Positions 56,182 through 64,000 of a DNA stretch of 64,000 nucleotides are shown piece by piece. The notes below the pieces were generated by a model. It was not told the origin of the DNA, did no database searches, and was given only the letters and a program-made list of their open reading frames with translations. This DNA is from Reichenbachiella agariperforans (GTDB lineage: Bacteria > Bacteroidota > Bacteroidia > Cytophagales > Cyclobacteriaceae). Every line of letters begins with the position of its first letter. The stretch's first letter is position 1. Location: positions 124,001 to 188,000 of the forward strand of contig NZ_FRAA01000004.1 in NCBI RefSeq assembly GCF_900142205.1, in the 5' to 3' direction. The position numbers were made by a program, and so were the translations under genes.

Positions 56182-56697
56182 TCATTTCAGTGTCCTAACT
56201 TTATTAATCACCATCTCAAATAGAAGGTATTCTTCTCCTTTTACTAAACCCCAGTCTACACCTCTAAGTTCAGGTTCCTGTCCAACCTCCATGTAAGTCC
56301 TGTAATTCGAGAGTTTAAAAATTACATTTTTAACATTTTCCAAGGGTGTTGAACCATTTCTGATTTCCTCCAAACTGAGTTTATCCGGTAAATTGTGCGC
56401 TAAATCATTTCTGTGTTTCCTCAATGCTTGGATAGTTAATAAATCATTGGAGTCAATGGCTTTCATAAAATCCTTTAAGTAAAGAAGACAAGCTTCAAAT
56501 TCATTCTTATGACGTGCTAAAACATCTTCTTTATAAGTTTTAAATGGCCCTCCCTGAAATTCAGTATTAGCATAAAAGGATTTAATTGGCCCCACTATCA
56601 TAGTCTTAGTCAATTCAAATGACAGTAGGATATAGCCCGCATAGGTGAGTATGTATGTTAGTTCATCTTCTCTAATGCTTGAAACTTTATTAATCAT
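56182..56697 (-). CDS. Lone HEPN-domain-like protein
   Basis: The 171-residue helical protein contains the HEPN signature R-(4)-H as RNDLAH (R96 to H101), preceded by the helix NDLLTIQALRKH. In HEPN families such R and H residues form an RNase active site or bind nucleotides. I chose the ATG at 56697; a TTG 15 bases upstream is also in frame. No MNT-type nucleotidyltransferase antitoxin or other known partner lies next to it, and an N-terminal hydrophobic segment (ILTYAGYILLSFELTK) may bury or touch the membrane. The family could not be fixed further; a role in RNA cleavage or defence is inference. A palindrome array lies 286 bp upstream. Confidence 0.6.
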   Translation of the reverse strand: MINKVSSIREDELTYILTYAGYILLSFELTKTMIVGPIKSFYANTEFQGGPFKTYKEDVLARHKNEFEACLLYLKDFMKAIDSNDLLTIQALRKHRNDLAHNLPDKLSLEEIRNGSTPLENVKNVIFKLSNYRTYMEVGQEPELRGVDWGLVKGEEYLLFEMVINKVRTLK

Positions 56698-56982
56698 GTT
56701 CTTAAATTTCAATAATCATCAACAAACTGAAGTCTTGTACTCAACAACCTAATATAGCCCACTCCGCAGTTTATACATGTAAAAACTCACTTAAATACTC
56801 TATTGCCAATAGGTTGTTAATTATTGATTTCTTCAAGGATAAGCCATTATCCACAATCCAATACCAACATCTTACCCGAAAATCACACGACGCATGAAAA
56901 ATCCCCAAATCTAGGTAGTAGATCAAAGGCTCTTCTTTTTCATCTTTCGGAAAGCTTTGAGGAGAGCAACAAAAGTTCGGGT

Positions 56983-57090
56983 TTCTGCTTGCGCAAGCAG
57001 AAGGTTCACCTTGGGCAAGCAGACAGTTGAGCTTGCCCAAGCGCAGCCTTCCCCTTGCGCAAGGGTAAGGCTGGCCTTGCGCAAGGCCAG
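56983..57090. repeat. Array of five palindromes at an exact 22-bp period
   Basis: The 10-bp core CTTG(C/G)(G/C)CAAG starts at 56988, 57010, 57032, 57054 and 57076. The first, fourth and fifth are CTTGCGCAAG; the second is CTTGGGCAAG and the third its reverse complement, CTTGCCCAAG. The first and fifth lie in perfect 20-bp palindromes (TTCTGCTTGCGCAAGCAGAA at 56983-57002; CTGGCCTTGCGCAAGGCCAG at 57071-57090). The fourth is the centre of a 30-bp near-perfect palindrome (57044-57073). Units two and three pair with each other as an 11-bp stem with a 10-base loop. The 12-bp intervals differ. It is GC-rich in an AT-rich surround. It looks like a cooperative protein-binding array or a structured element. 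Confidence 0.85.
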
Positions 57091-57129
57091 AACTGAGGTG
57101 ACGTCTGTACAACCTAGTCCAAACAATAA

Positions 57130-57158
57130 CCCCCATCCTCGGCTATCAAGGATGGGGG
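57130..57158 (-). terminator. Terminator after the LURP-one-like gene
   Basis: A perfect 10-bp stem CCCCCATCCT (57130-57139) with AGGATGGGGG (57149-57158) and a 9-base loop lies 29 bp after the stop codon. The following minus-strand sequence (TTATTGTTT) is a moderate T-rich tail. Confidence 0.75.
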
Positions 57159-57186
57159 CTAGATCATATTATCATAAAGTAGAAAC

Positions 57187-57774
57187 CTACTCCTTCAGCA
57201 CCATATCGATACACATCACTGCACCCAAGATCAATAGACGCATGGGGTGGTTTTCTGTGACTTTCTCATCTATATGTAGGATATAATTGTCCGCTGTGGT
57301 GAACAATTCTTTGCCCAATCCATCCCATTTTTTACTGACTGAAGCGAACTCTACTTGGTCCTTGATGAATTTAAAATCCCAACTCGTCCACTTTCCTTTG
57401 AGTGTACAGAGTACGTTATCATTGGCATCCAGCACATCAAACTTCCCACCTATGGAGAAGAATTTTTGTTTGAACTTCCCGACCAAATTATCATTTTCAT
57501 CCAGTACTTCGACATCAGACAAAAAGATCGAGATGCCTCTTTTGACCGTAAGGACTTTTTCTCCTGAGGTCGTTTTGATCTCTACATTGAAAGGAGTCAT
57601 TCGCTTGTAATCCGTAAAGCGTAACATTTTGGTCAAAAAGCCCAACTTCTCTTCACGACAAGTCATGATCATTTCCTGATTGTCAGGATTGTAAATATCG
57701 TAGTTGTTCGACGCTTTGAACATCCCCACATGCTCCTTCACAAAGAACAGGTTACGATTTAATATTGAATTCAT
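57187..57774 (-). CDS. LURP-one / YxjI-like (Tubby-fold) protein
   Basis: The 195-residue protein has the beta-strand pattern of the LURP-one-related/YxjI family, relatives of phospholipid scramblases and Tubby: NLFFVKEHVGMFKASNNYDIYNP, then VLTVKRGISIFLSDVEVLDENDNLVGKFKQKFFSIGGKFDVLDANDNVLCTLKG read as paired strands, with a final hydrophobic helix (RLLILGAVMCIDMVL) as in scramblases. The cellular role of bacterial members is not established; lipid or membrane association is likely. It is separated from the UvrD gene by 86 bp on the same strand and ends at a terminator. Confidence 0.82.
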   Translation of the reverse strand: MNSILNRNLFFVKEHVGMFKASNNYDIYNPDNQEMIMTCREEKLGFLTKMLRFTDYKRMTPFNVEIKTTSGEKVLTVKRGISIFLSDVEVLDENDNLVGKFKQKFFSIGGKFDVLDANDNVLCTLKGKWTSWDFKFIKDQVEFASVSKKWDGLGKELFTTADNYILHIDEKVTENHPMRLLILGAVMCIDMVLKE

Positions 57775-57860
57775 ATTGATAGGTTTTTGTTTATTTATTG
57801 GTTTTTCAGCCGCCTTTAGTCATGCAGGCATCGCATCTACTCAGCGAGATAACCTCAACA

Positions 57861-60107
57861 CTACAGTATCCTCAGCTTGGCAAAGCTCAGCAACAGGGTC
57901 TTCTCTCCAGCCTTTTCGAACGTGATATGGGCTTTCTTATTGGCGCCTTGAATCTCTATCTTGGTCACCTTTCCAAAGCCAAACTTCGGGTGTTCGACCT
58001 TGTCTCCCTCTGCCAGTTTAGACGTGTTGCTTGGTTTGAAATCGGCAGACGGCTTGTGCACGACAGCCTGATTGACAGGCTTGCGAACCGGTTGCGTTGT
58101 ATTCCCGATGAAGTTCTTCGCATAGTCACCTGCAGGTGAGCTAGGCGCACTAAATTTGAGATTCATCTTGAGAAAATCTTTGTCTATCTCCTCTAGAAAG
58201 CGGCTCGGTTCGCAGGTTTTGAGTCTACCAAAACGATAGCGTGTCAGCGCATAACTCATGTAGAGTTTCTTCTCCGCACGGGTGATGGCCACATAAAACA
58301 AGCGTCGCTCCTCCTCTAGATCCTGCCTAGAACTGATCATCATCTGTGACGGAAACAAATCCTCTTCCATCCCGACGACAAAGACGTTCTTGAACTCCAG
58401 TCCCTTGGACGAATGTATCGTCATCAGGGTCACATAGTCTTTGTCTTCATCCTTGTCATTGTCTGCGTCCGTCAGCAGTGCAATCTCTTGCAGGAAAGAT
58501 GCCATGGATTTATCCTCAGACTCCGGGTTGTCGACGAACTCCTTGATCCCATTCAAGAGTTCCTGTACGTTTTCGTAGCGGTTGCGTCCTTCTATGGTTT
58601 TGTCATCGTAGAGTTCCTTGAGCAAACCTGAGTTTTTGGCGATGTGCGAAGCTGCCTCGAAAGCGTCTTTCTTCGCCACGGTCAACTTAAAGCTCTTGAT
58701 CATCGTCACGAAATCATTGACTGCAGAGGCAGCCCGACCTCCCAGTATCTGCGTAGCGTTCTCTAGAGCCGTCCACAGATCTGCATTGTTTTCGGCCGCT
58801 GCTACGATCAATTTCTCCACTGAGGCAGCTCCAATCCCACGTTTGGGCGTATTGATGATACGGCGCAGTGCTTGTTCGTCGTTTTGGTTGACAGAGAATC
58901 GCACATAGCCCAAGATATCTTTGATTTCCTTTCGCTGATAGAAAGACAACCCGCCCACTATCTTGTACTTGATGTTGTTGCGGCGCAGCGCCTCCTCCAG
59001 TGCTCTGGATTGGCTATTGGTCCGGTATAGGATCGCAAAATCCGAGTTGTGATAGTGGTCTTGGTTTTTGGACTCAAAGATGGCCGAAGCGACGAGTTTG
59101 CCTTCCTCATTGTCGGTCGTGGCTTTGATCAGGTCGATCAGCGAGCCTTCATCATTGTCAGTCCAGACACTCTTTCGCAGCTGGTTCTTGTTCTTGCCTA
59201 TGATAGAGTTGGCTGCTCCTACGATGGTCTTGGACGATCGGTAGTTTTGCTCCAGCTTGATGATATTCAGCTCTGGATAGTCCTTCTCAAAGTTGAGGAT
59301 GTTTTGGATATCCGCTCCACGAAAGGCGTAGATACTCTGTGCATCATCTCCCACGACACAGATGTTTCGGCGAACTGCTGCGAGCTTTTTAGTAATCAGG
59401 TACTGCGAGATATTGGTATCCTGAAACTCATCGACCATTACGTACTTGAAACGCTGCTGGTACTTGTTGAGCACATCGACGTGATCCCTGAAGAGCACGT
59501 TGGTATTGAAGAGCAAGTCATCAAAGTCCATGGCATCCGCCTTGAAGCATCGCTTGACGTACTCCTTGTATATCTTACCCATCTCAGGCTTACCGTTTTC
59601 GGTATCGTCTGCCAGATAGATAGGGTTGTTGGTGTATTCTTGCCACGAGACCAGACGGTTTTTGGCACTAGAGATGCGGTTGAGTACCACATTGGGTTTG
59701 TAGAGTTTATCATCCAACCCATAGTACTTGACGATATTCTTGATCAGGGATTTAGAATCATCCGAGTCGTAAATGGTAAAGTGACTAGGATAGCCGAGCT
59801 TATCCGCTTCAGAGCGCAAGATTCTTGAAAACACGGAGTGAAAAGTCCCCATCCAAAGGTTACGTGCATCAGTCCCTACCAGCTCTTCGATACGATGACG
59901 CATCTCCTTAGCAGCTTTGTTGGTAAAGGTCAGCGAAAGGATAGAAAACGGGTCGACGTTCTTTTCTTTCAGCAAATGAGCAATTCGATAGGTCAGTACT
60001 CGGGTCTTACCCGATCCAGCTCCTGCAATGATCATCGTAGGGCCTTCGGTCTTCAGTACTGCTTCTCGCTGAGGTGGGTTTAGTATTTCTAGATAATTCT
60101 CTTCCAT
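57861..60107 (-). CDS. uvrD: UvrD/PcrA-family 3'-5' DNA helicase
   Basis: The 748-residue superfamily 1A helicase has a Q motif (LNPPQREAV), Walker A AGAGSGKT (28-35), motif Ia SLTFTNKAAKEMR, motif II DEFQDTN (about 224-230), motif III VGDDAQSIYAFRGA, motif IV EQNYRSS, motif V VTLMTIHSSKGLEFKNVFV and motif VI RRLFYVAITRAEKKL. The C-terminal 110 residues include a KVEHPKFGFGKVTKI Tudor-like element typical of PcrA/UvrD, which contacts RNA polymerase. It acts in nucleotide-excision repair, replication restart and transcription-coupled repair. It is 7 bp downstream of the DUF3109 gene, so probably in one transcript. Confidence 0.95.
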   Translation of the reverse strand: MEENYLEILNPPQREAVLKTEGPTMIIAGAGSGKTRVLTYRIAHLLKEKNVDPFSILSLTFTNKAAKEMRHRIEELVGTDARNLWMGTFHSVFSRILRSEADKLGYPSHFTIYDSDDSKSLIKNIVKYYGLDDKLYKPNVVLNRISSAKNRLVSWQEYTNNPIYLADDTENGKPEMGKIYKEYVKRCFKADAMDFDDLLFNTNVLFRDHVDVLNKYQQRFKYVMVDEFQDTNISQYLITKKLAAVRRNICVVGDDAQSIYAFRGADIQNILNFEKDYPELNIIKLEQNYRSSKTIVGAANSIIGKNKNQLRKSVWTDNDEGSLIDLIKATTDNEEGKLVASAIFESKNQDHYHNSDFAILYRTNSQSRALEEALRRNNIKYKIVGGLSFYQRKEIKDILGYVRFSVNQNDEQALRRIINTPKRGIGAASVEKLIVAAAENNADLWTALENATQILGGRAASAVNDFVTMIKSFKLTVAKKDAFEAASHIAKNSGLLKELYDDKTIEGRNRYENVQELLNGIKEFVDNPESEDKSMASFLQEIALLTDADNDKDEDKDYVTLMTIHSSKGLEFKNVFVVGMEEDLFPSQMMISSRQDLEEERRLFYVAITRAEKKLYMSYALTRYRFGRLKTCEPSRFLEEIDKDFLKMNLKFSAPSSPAGDYAKNFIGNTTQPVRKPVNQAVVHKPSADFKPSNTSKLAEGDKVEHPKFGFGKVTKIEIQGANKKAHITFEKAGEKTLLLSFAKLRIL

Positions 60108-60114
60108 GGATTGT

Positions 60115-60684
60115 TTACGCCTTACCTTCTTCTATCTCTTGCTCTAATTTTCCATACCATTCTGTCCCGTACTTCCTTACCAATGGTTCTTTGAGGAATT
60201 TGTACACTGGCACTTTGAGCTGTTCGCCCAGATTGCATGCTGGGGCGCATATATCCCACTGGTCATAGTTGAGTGCATCGTAGTGGTCATATTTGGTGAT
60301 GCGTATGGGATACAAATGACAAGAAATGGGTTTTTGCCAAGTAACCTTACCATCACGATAGGCTTGATCAATGGCGCATTTAAGGATATTCTTTTCATCG
60401 TAGATCGCAAAAGCACACTCTCGCCCATCGATCGTCGTAGTAGAATAATCTCCTTCTTCGTCTAGGATATATGCTCCTTCTTTCTCGATCACCTCCAGTC
60501 CTTCTTTGGACAAGTAAGGCTTCACTGCATCGATCACTTCCTCTATCAGCGGAAGCTCTTCTTCGTCCAAGGGAGCCCCTAGATCACCTTCTACACAGCA
60601 TGCGCCTTTACATTTGTTGAGGTCACACACAAAATGCCTTTCCTTCAAATCATCTGAAAGAACCGCATTGTCCAATATTATCAT
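60115..60684 (-). CDS. DUF3109 family protein (Fe-S-like Cys motif)
   Basis: The 189-residue protein has the DUF3109 signature HFVCDLNKCKGACCVEGDLGAPL with cysteines at about 20, 25, 29 and 30, and further Cys/His in RECAFAIY, LKCAID, ISCHLYPIRI and ICAPAC. The cysteine pattern resembles the YkgJ-type zinc/iron-binding family. Function is unknown. It precedes the UvrD gene by 7 bp, suggesting co-transcription; DUF3109 and UvrD adjacency may hint at a maintenance role, but this is inference. Confidence 0.9.
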   Translation of the reverse strand: MIILDNAVLSDDLKERHFVCDLNKCKGACCVEGDLGAPLDEEELPLIEEVIDAVKPYLSKEGLEVIEKEGAYILDEEGDYSTTTIDGRECAFAIYDEKNILKCAIDQAYRDGKVTWQKPISCHLYPIRITKYDHYDALNYDQWDICAPACNLGEQLKVPVYKFLKEPLVRKYGTEWYGKLEQEIEEGKA

Positions 60685-60735
60685 AATGCCAATGGTTGAA
60701 AAAGAATCGAACTTATATAATTGAGCAGCACCTCA

Positions 60736-61152
60736 CTAGGCGTTTTTAACGAGGTAGGTATCTACTTCTTCTAATATCTCTGAGGTCAGGGGTTTGGTAA
60801 ACAGCTTTTGTACCTCGCGGTACTGATCTGCTAGTTCTGCATCTTGGTAGTACTGTGAAGAAGTCAAAACGAACAACTTAATTTTCTCCGCTTCCACAGC
60901 CGTCATCATCTTGCGATACTCGCGGATAAAATCCCAACCACTAATAGTCGGCATGTTGATATCCAATAAGATCACATCAGGTAGGTCCTCCGGATTGTCT
61001 TTGACACGTTCTTCTAGATAGGTCAATCCACGGGTTGAACTCGTGAGTGACTCTACAATGATCGCTGGATTATAATCTTTGATTACTTTGGTACAAATCA
61101 GATTGTTGATTTCATCATCGTCTATAATCAGTATTTTTACAGGCTTGTTCAT
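60736..61152 (-). CDS. Single-domain CheY-like response regulator
   Basis: The 138-residue receiver domain has the acidic pocket DDDE (11-14), phospho-acceptor D64 in ILLDINMPT, the switch threonine in FVLTSSQY and lysine in LFTKPLT. There is no output domain, as in stand-alone Bacteroidota regulators that act by phosphorelay. No kinase is adjacent; the orphan CHASE-PAS kinase at 48133 is a candidate partner. A TATATTTG box upstream is a candidate -7 element. Confidence 0.93.
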   Translation of the reverse strand: MNKPVKILIIDDDEINNLICTKVIKDYNPAIIVESLTSSTRGLTYLEERVKDNPEDLPDVILLDINMPTISGWDFIREYRKMMTAVEAEKIKLFVLTSSQYYQDAELADQYREVQKLFTKPLTSEILEEVDTYLVKNA

Positions 61153-61206
61153 TTACAATCTCGCGCTTTATTTATCTATGTTCTGAGCTGGTCTTGTTCC
61201 AAAACC

Positions 61207-61214
61207 CAAATATA
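61207..61214 (-). promoter_or_regulatory. Candidate -7 box for the response regulator gene
   Basis: TATATTTG on the minus strand is a perfect TAnnTTTG match, 54 bases before the regulator ATG at 61152. No TTTG was found at the normal -33 distance. Confidence 0.35.
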
Positions 61215-61303
61215 CATTATTGGGGTTTTTCTCTTTAACTTATCGAGCAAATCCAACCCAAACTATTTTAATTCGTCTTACTATCTACACCAAAGTCATT
61301 ATC

Positions 61304-61822
61304 ATGTTAAAAAAATTAATCAATTTTTCGTCAATAGTTGCTATCATCCTCCTATTATCTCAAACTTCTCTCGTCGCACAAGACAAACCGAGAGCCAGTC
61401 CTCCCCAAACGACAAGTGCAGAAGTTAATGGCAAAACAATCACCATTAACTACAGTAGCCCATCCAAAAAAGACAGAGTCATCTGGGGCGATCTGGTCAA
61501 ATACGACAAAGTCTGGAGAACTGGTGCCAATGAAGCTACTACGATAGAGGTCTCCGAGGATGTTAAAATCAATGGCAAAGCACTCAAAAAAGGGAAATAC
61601 TCCCTATTCACTATCCCGAGAGAAGGCAAATGGACTGTCATCATCAACAGCAATGCCAACCAGTGGGGAGCCTATAGCTACAAAGAAGGCAAAGATGTTC
61701 TCCGGTTTGATGTCATGCCTACATCAGCAGCATTTTCCGAGTTGTTTACCATTGACATTTCAGACCGAGGAGTCGTCACCATCGCGTGGGACAAACTCAA
61801 AGTTGAATTCACGGTAGAGTAA
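61304..61822 (+). CDS. DUF2911 family secreted protein
   Basis: The 172-residue product has a signal peptide (1-25, ending SLVAQ) when started at the ATG at 61304; an upstream in-frame ATG (61220) would add 28 residues before it. The DUF2911 core shows ITINYSSPSKKDRVIWGDLV, VWRTGANEATTIEVS, GKYSLFTIPREGKWTVIIN and a final WDKLKVEFTVE. The family is exported in Bacteroidota and its function is not known; the fold is probably a beta sandwich. It is divergent from the response regulator gene and is followed by a terminator. Confidence 0.9.
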   Translation: MLKKLINFSSIVAIILLLSQTSLVAQDKPRASPPQTTSAEVNGKTITINYSSPSKKDRVIWGDLVKYDKVWRTGANEATTIEVSEDVKINGKALKKGKYSLFTIPREGKWTVIINSNANQWGAYSYKEGKDVLRFDVMPTSAAFSELFTIDISDRGVVTIAWDKLKVEFTVE

Positions 61823-61856
61823 CCCTCGAAATCAAATTACCACAAAAAGGGAAAGC

Positions 61857-61890
61857 CCTATCAGCCAAACTAAGCTGATAGGACTTTTCC
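61857..61890 (+). terminator. Terminator after the DUF2911 gene
   Basis: CCTATCAGC (61857-61865) pairs with GCTGATAGG (61874-61882), then an A/T-rich extension, with a T run (ACTTTTCCTTTTTT) after it. It lies 35 bp after the stop codon. Confidence 0.82.
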
Positions 61891-62081
61891 TTTTTTATTA
61901 ACCTCCACACGTCATCAATACGGATCACTGCCTGATTCGACAGTCAGGTTCGTTGTTGTTTCTTTATTAAATAACCATCTATTATGCGTCTTTGAGGCAA
62001 TATTTAAATGATTGGAATAATGATTATCGTATGCTCAATGTCGAATATTGATTTTCACTCCCAGAAATACCGACTAATCTA

Positions 62082-63338
62082 TCAATACCCATACTTGCTC
62101 TTCCACTGAGAGCGAAGCTTTTTCCTCATTTCTTCTTCACGTGGGTTATGCCCTGGATCGAAAAGCTTAGTCCCTCTGATATCATCTGGCAAAAATTCGT
62201 GTTCTACAAAATTACCTTGATGATCATGAGCATACTGATAGCCTTTTCCATAGCCTAAGTCCTTCATCAGCTTGGTCGGTGCATTTCTGATATCTAGGGG
62301 GATCGGTAAATCTCCTGTCTGCTGCACCAACTGCTGGGCATGATTGATCGCCATGTATGCAGCATTGCTCTTCGCTGAGCAGGCCAGATAGGTCACACAC
62401 TGAGACAAAATAATTCTCGCCTCAGGATACCCTATCACATTGACGGCCTGAAAAGCGTTATTAGCAATCACCAACGCTGTAGGGTTGGCATTGCCTATAT
62501 CCTCGGACGCGAGTATCAACAGACGACGTGCGATGAACTTAACATCCTCCCCTCCTTCGATCATCCGAGCGAGATAATAGACTGCTGCATTTGGGTCGCT
62601 CCCACGTATCGATTTGATAAAGGCAGAAATAATATCGTAGTGCATCTCCCCACTCTTGTCATACATGGCGGCTTTTTTCTGCGAGATCTCTATCACCAGA
62701 TCATTGGTGATCACCTTCTTTTTCGTATCGATAGAGTCCAAGACCAGCTCCAACAGGTTGAGTAGTTTTCGTCCATCCCCTCCTGACAATCTCAGCAAGG
62801 CTTGATCCTCTTTGAGTTCTACTTTGATTTTGGAAAGTAGCTCGTCTGTTTTTAATGCCTTGTCTATGAGTTCTAAGAGTTCTTTCTTCCCCAGTGCGTT
62901 CAGTGTATAGGTTTGGCATCTAGATAAGAGTGCCGCATTGACTTCAAAACTTGGGTTTTCGGTGGTCGCACCGATCAACGTGATTTGTCCCTTTTCCACA
63001 GCGGCGAGTAGCGCGTCCTGTTGTGACTTATTGAACCGGTGAATCTCATCGATAAACAGGATAGACTTGGTACCAAACTTAGCTTTCGCAATCACCTCTC
63101 GGATATCCTTCACACCAGCATTGATTGCAGAGAGCGCATAAAAAGGCATCTTAGCCGTATTGGCTATGATATTAGCAATCGTGGTTTTACCCACTCCTGG
63201 AGGCCCCCATAGGATCATAGACGGCACGATTCCAGAGCGCACGGCTCGGGTCAATATCCCCTTGAGATGCTCTTGCCCTACCAATTGTTCGAGCGTCACA
63301 GGACGCATGCGCTCTGCCAGCGGTGACTGATTCAACAT
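62082..63338 (-). CDS. rarA: Replication-associated recombination protein A
   Basis: The 418-residue AAA+ ATPase (MgsA/RarA, related to WRNIP1) has [18 protein letters not shown] at its N-terminus, Walker [10 protein letters not shown] at 45-53, Walker [12 protein letters not shown] (about 93-103), sensor 1 [11 protein letters not shown] and the arginine-finger region SRCQTYTL. The C-terminal tetramerisation domain (about 250-418) ends [11 protein letters not shown]. It works at stalled replication forks with SSB. It follows the acidic-tail gene on the same strand with a 44-bp gap. Confidence 0.96.
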   Translation of the reverse strand: MLNQSPLAERMRPVTLEQLVGQEHLKGILTRAVRSGIVPSMILWGPPGVGKTTIANIIANTAKMPFYALSAINAGVKDIREVIAKAKFGTKSILFIDEIHRFNKSQQDALLAAVEKGQITLIGATTENPSFEVNAALLSRCQTYTLNALGKKELLELIDKALKTDELLSKIKVELKEDQALLRLSGGDGRKLLNLLELVLDSIDTKKKVITNDLVIEISQKKAAMYDKSGEMHYDIISAFIKSIRGSDPNAAVYYLARMIEGGEDVKFIARRLLILASEDIGNANPTALVIANNAFQAVNVIGYPEARIILSQCVTYLACSAKSNAAYMAINHAQQLVQQTGDLPIPLDIRNAPTKLMKDLGYGKGYQYAHDHQGNFVEHEFLPDDIRGTKLFDPGHNPREEEMRKKLRSQWKSKYGY

Positions 63339-63382
63339 ATTTACTTGAATTTTTGGAATGGAAAATTAGGTAAGATTAGTGA

Positions 63383-64000
63383 CTAATCTTCGGTCGTTGG
63401 CACCTCTTCTTCTACAGGAGCTTCTTCTGACGTCTCGGTGACATTGTCCAAGGTCTCTTGATCTACCTCTGGTTCATCAGACTCAGGCACTTCTTCTTGC
63501 TTCTTTCTTCTAAACAACCCTTTCTTTTCTTCAGTACCCAAAGAATCCGCAGCGATATCAGGCTCAACAGGTTCTACCCGCTCAGATGGCAAAGGCCGTG
63601 TATCGATGAACAGCTCTCCATAGTACTTGTTATAGTATTCTTGATCCTGATTGTAATCATTCTCCAGGTCATATTTGTACTTATACCGTACCTCTTCCTT
63701 TTTGTCTACCGCTGCCAAAATCGGTGCGGCAGATACCGAATCTACTCCGACCGAATCCTGATCAACAAAGTCTGCCACCATAAAATCTCCTTCGTCCTCC
63801 GTGTACAAAGAATCCACTTCCAGGCGTCTGATTTCATTGACTTTAGGAGCAGTCATCAGGTCGTAGTTCTTACGAAACAAACTTGATTTTTTATTGACAC
63901 CATATTTGGTACGACGTGAAGCCACAGTCATCTTAGGTGTCGTATCGTTGAGAAACATCGAGTAGCGCATCATTCGCAGCGAGTCATCCAAGATGTACGT
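63383..64000 (-). CDS. Unidentified protein with acidic C-terminal tail (5' end beyond window)
   Basis: An open frame enters from the right edge and stops at 63383, leaving at least 205 residues; its N-terminus is outside the window. The visible part starts with a basic region (KMTVASRRTKYGVNKKSSLFRK), then a Tyr/Asp/Asn-rich stretch (YKYKYDLENDYNQDQEYYNKYY), then a strongly acidic tail with Glu/Pro/Val repeats (PVEEEVPTTED). The composition suggests a disordered, surface-exposed or periplasmic tail of a larger protein. No domain was recognised. It lies 44 bp upstream of rarA on the same strand. Confidence 0.6.
   Translation of the reverse strand, partial: TYILDDSLRMMRYSMFLNDTTPKMTVASRRTKYGVNKKSSLFRKNYDLMTAPKVNEIRRLEVDSLYTEDEGDFMVADFVDQDSVGVDSVSAAPILAAVDKKEEVRYKYKYDLENDYNQDQEYYNKYYGELFIDTRPLPSERVEPVEPDIAADSLGTEEKKGLFRRKKQEEVPESDEPEVDQETLDNVTETSEEAPVEEEVPTTED

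Larger units (their letters stand above)
56698..57186. other. Intergenic region holding the 22-bp palindrome array
   Basis: This 489-bp gap separates the HEPN gene from the LURP-one-like gene (both minus strand). It holds the palindrome array (56983-57090), a terminator (57130-57158), and an 8-bp inverted pair AACAACCT (56743-56750) / AGGTTGTT (56811-56818). Frames crossing the array are not believable genes, because a 22-bp period is not a multiple of three. The promoter of the HEPN gene should be in the left part. Confidence 0.6.

Noticed and set aside
56983-57090. CRISPR array
   Set aside because: The repeat core is 10 bp and the intervals 12 bp, far below CRISPR sizes, repeats are palindromic throughout, and there are no cas genes in the window.
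56771-57136. 121-codon frame on the minus strand across the palindrome array
   Set aside because: The frame passes through 22-bp repeats in all three phases and has no family resemblance; it is open by chance because the array lacks stop codons.
59049-59828. 259-codon plus-strand frame
   Set aside because: It lies entirely antisense to the well-supported UvrD/PcrA helicase motifs and has no recognisable domain.

Overview
The window is chromosomal DNA from a member of the Bacteroidota, most likely the order Cytophagales (a free-living, polymer-degrading, probably marine relative of Reichenbachiella/Flammeovirga; the exact genus is inference). The evidence is a SusC/SusD pair driven by a FecI/FecR sigma/anti-sigma cascade, type IX secretion C-terminal sorting domains, DUF2723, DUF5522, DUF3109, DUF2911 and Lacal_2735 family proteins, a monomeric NADP-isocitrate dehydrogenase, LytS/LytTR signalling, absence of evident Shine-Dalgarno sequences, and promoter-like TTTG/TAnnTTTG boxes. 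No tRNA, rRNA, CRISPR array, integrase or intact transposase was seen.

Layout. 1-8 kb: the 5' part of a giant LamG/fibronectin-like surface protein gene runs off the left edge; it is divergent from a 7TM-DISM/LuxR-type regulator, with an 18-bp direct repeat between them. 8-14 kb: minus-strand housekeeping and peptidase genes (PIN-PhoH ATPase, M61 and M1 peptidases, a DnaJ-TPR membrane protein). 14.5-17.8 kb: a plus-strand operon of alpha/beta hydrolase, small membrane protein, LytS kinase and LytTR regulator. 17.8-20.7 kb: DUF1697 protein and a metallophosphoesterase lipoprotein. 20.8-27.5 kb: a nutrient-uptake locus in the order sigma factor, FecR, SusC, SusD. 27.6-40.5 kb: a large M1 peptidase, a DUF2723 (TMEM260-like) membrane protein, a minimal T9SS-tail protein, NnrED, a GH5-CBM6-CBM6-T9SS glycanase, and an overlapping STAS-like/flavin monooxygenase pair. 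40.5-42.5 kb: an AT-rich accessory stretch with one lipoprotein gene, a decayed partial copy of it, and strong hairpins. 42.5-47.7 kb: nuoDCBA and monomeric isocitrate dehydrogenase. 48-51.7 kb: a CHASE/PAS histidine kinase, a Lacal_2735 protein and ornithine aminotransferase. 51.7-53.8 kb: a small-gene region with two DUF5522 copies (one 5'-truncated), a frameshifted secreted-protein gene and an unknown secreted protein. 54-64 kb: a CrtI/CrtISO-like oxidoreductase, OsmC, a lone HEPN-domain protein, a LURP-one-like protein, a UvrD/PcrA helicase, DUF3109, a CheY-like regulator, DUF2911, RarA, and a gene cut by the right edge.

The most unusual structure is a 108-bp GC-rich array at 56983-57090: five copies of the palindrome CTTG(C/G)(G/C)CAAG at an exact 22-bp period, lying between the LURP-one-like gene and the HEPN gene. 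Other points of interest are the duplicated and decaying DUF5522 and lipoprotein genes, a LamG domain apparently split by a large insertion, a terminator-like hairpin in the ornithine aminotransferase leader, and a hairpin of reversed polarity between fecR and susC.

Metabolically the window combines extracellular polymer attack (GH5 and three secreted metallopeptidases), outer-membrane uptake (SusCD), respiration and the TCA cycle (Nuo, Icd), amino-acid catabolism (RocD), metabolite and DNA repair (NnrED, UvrD, RarA) and several sensory systems.
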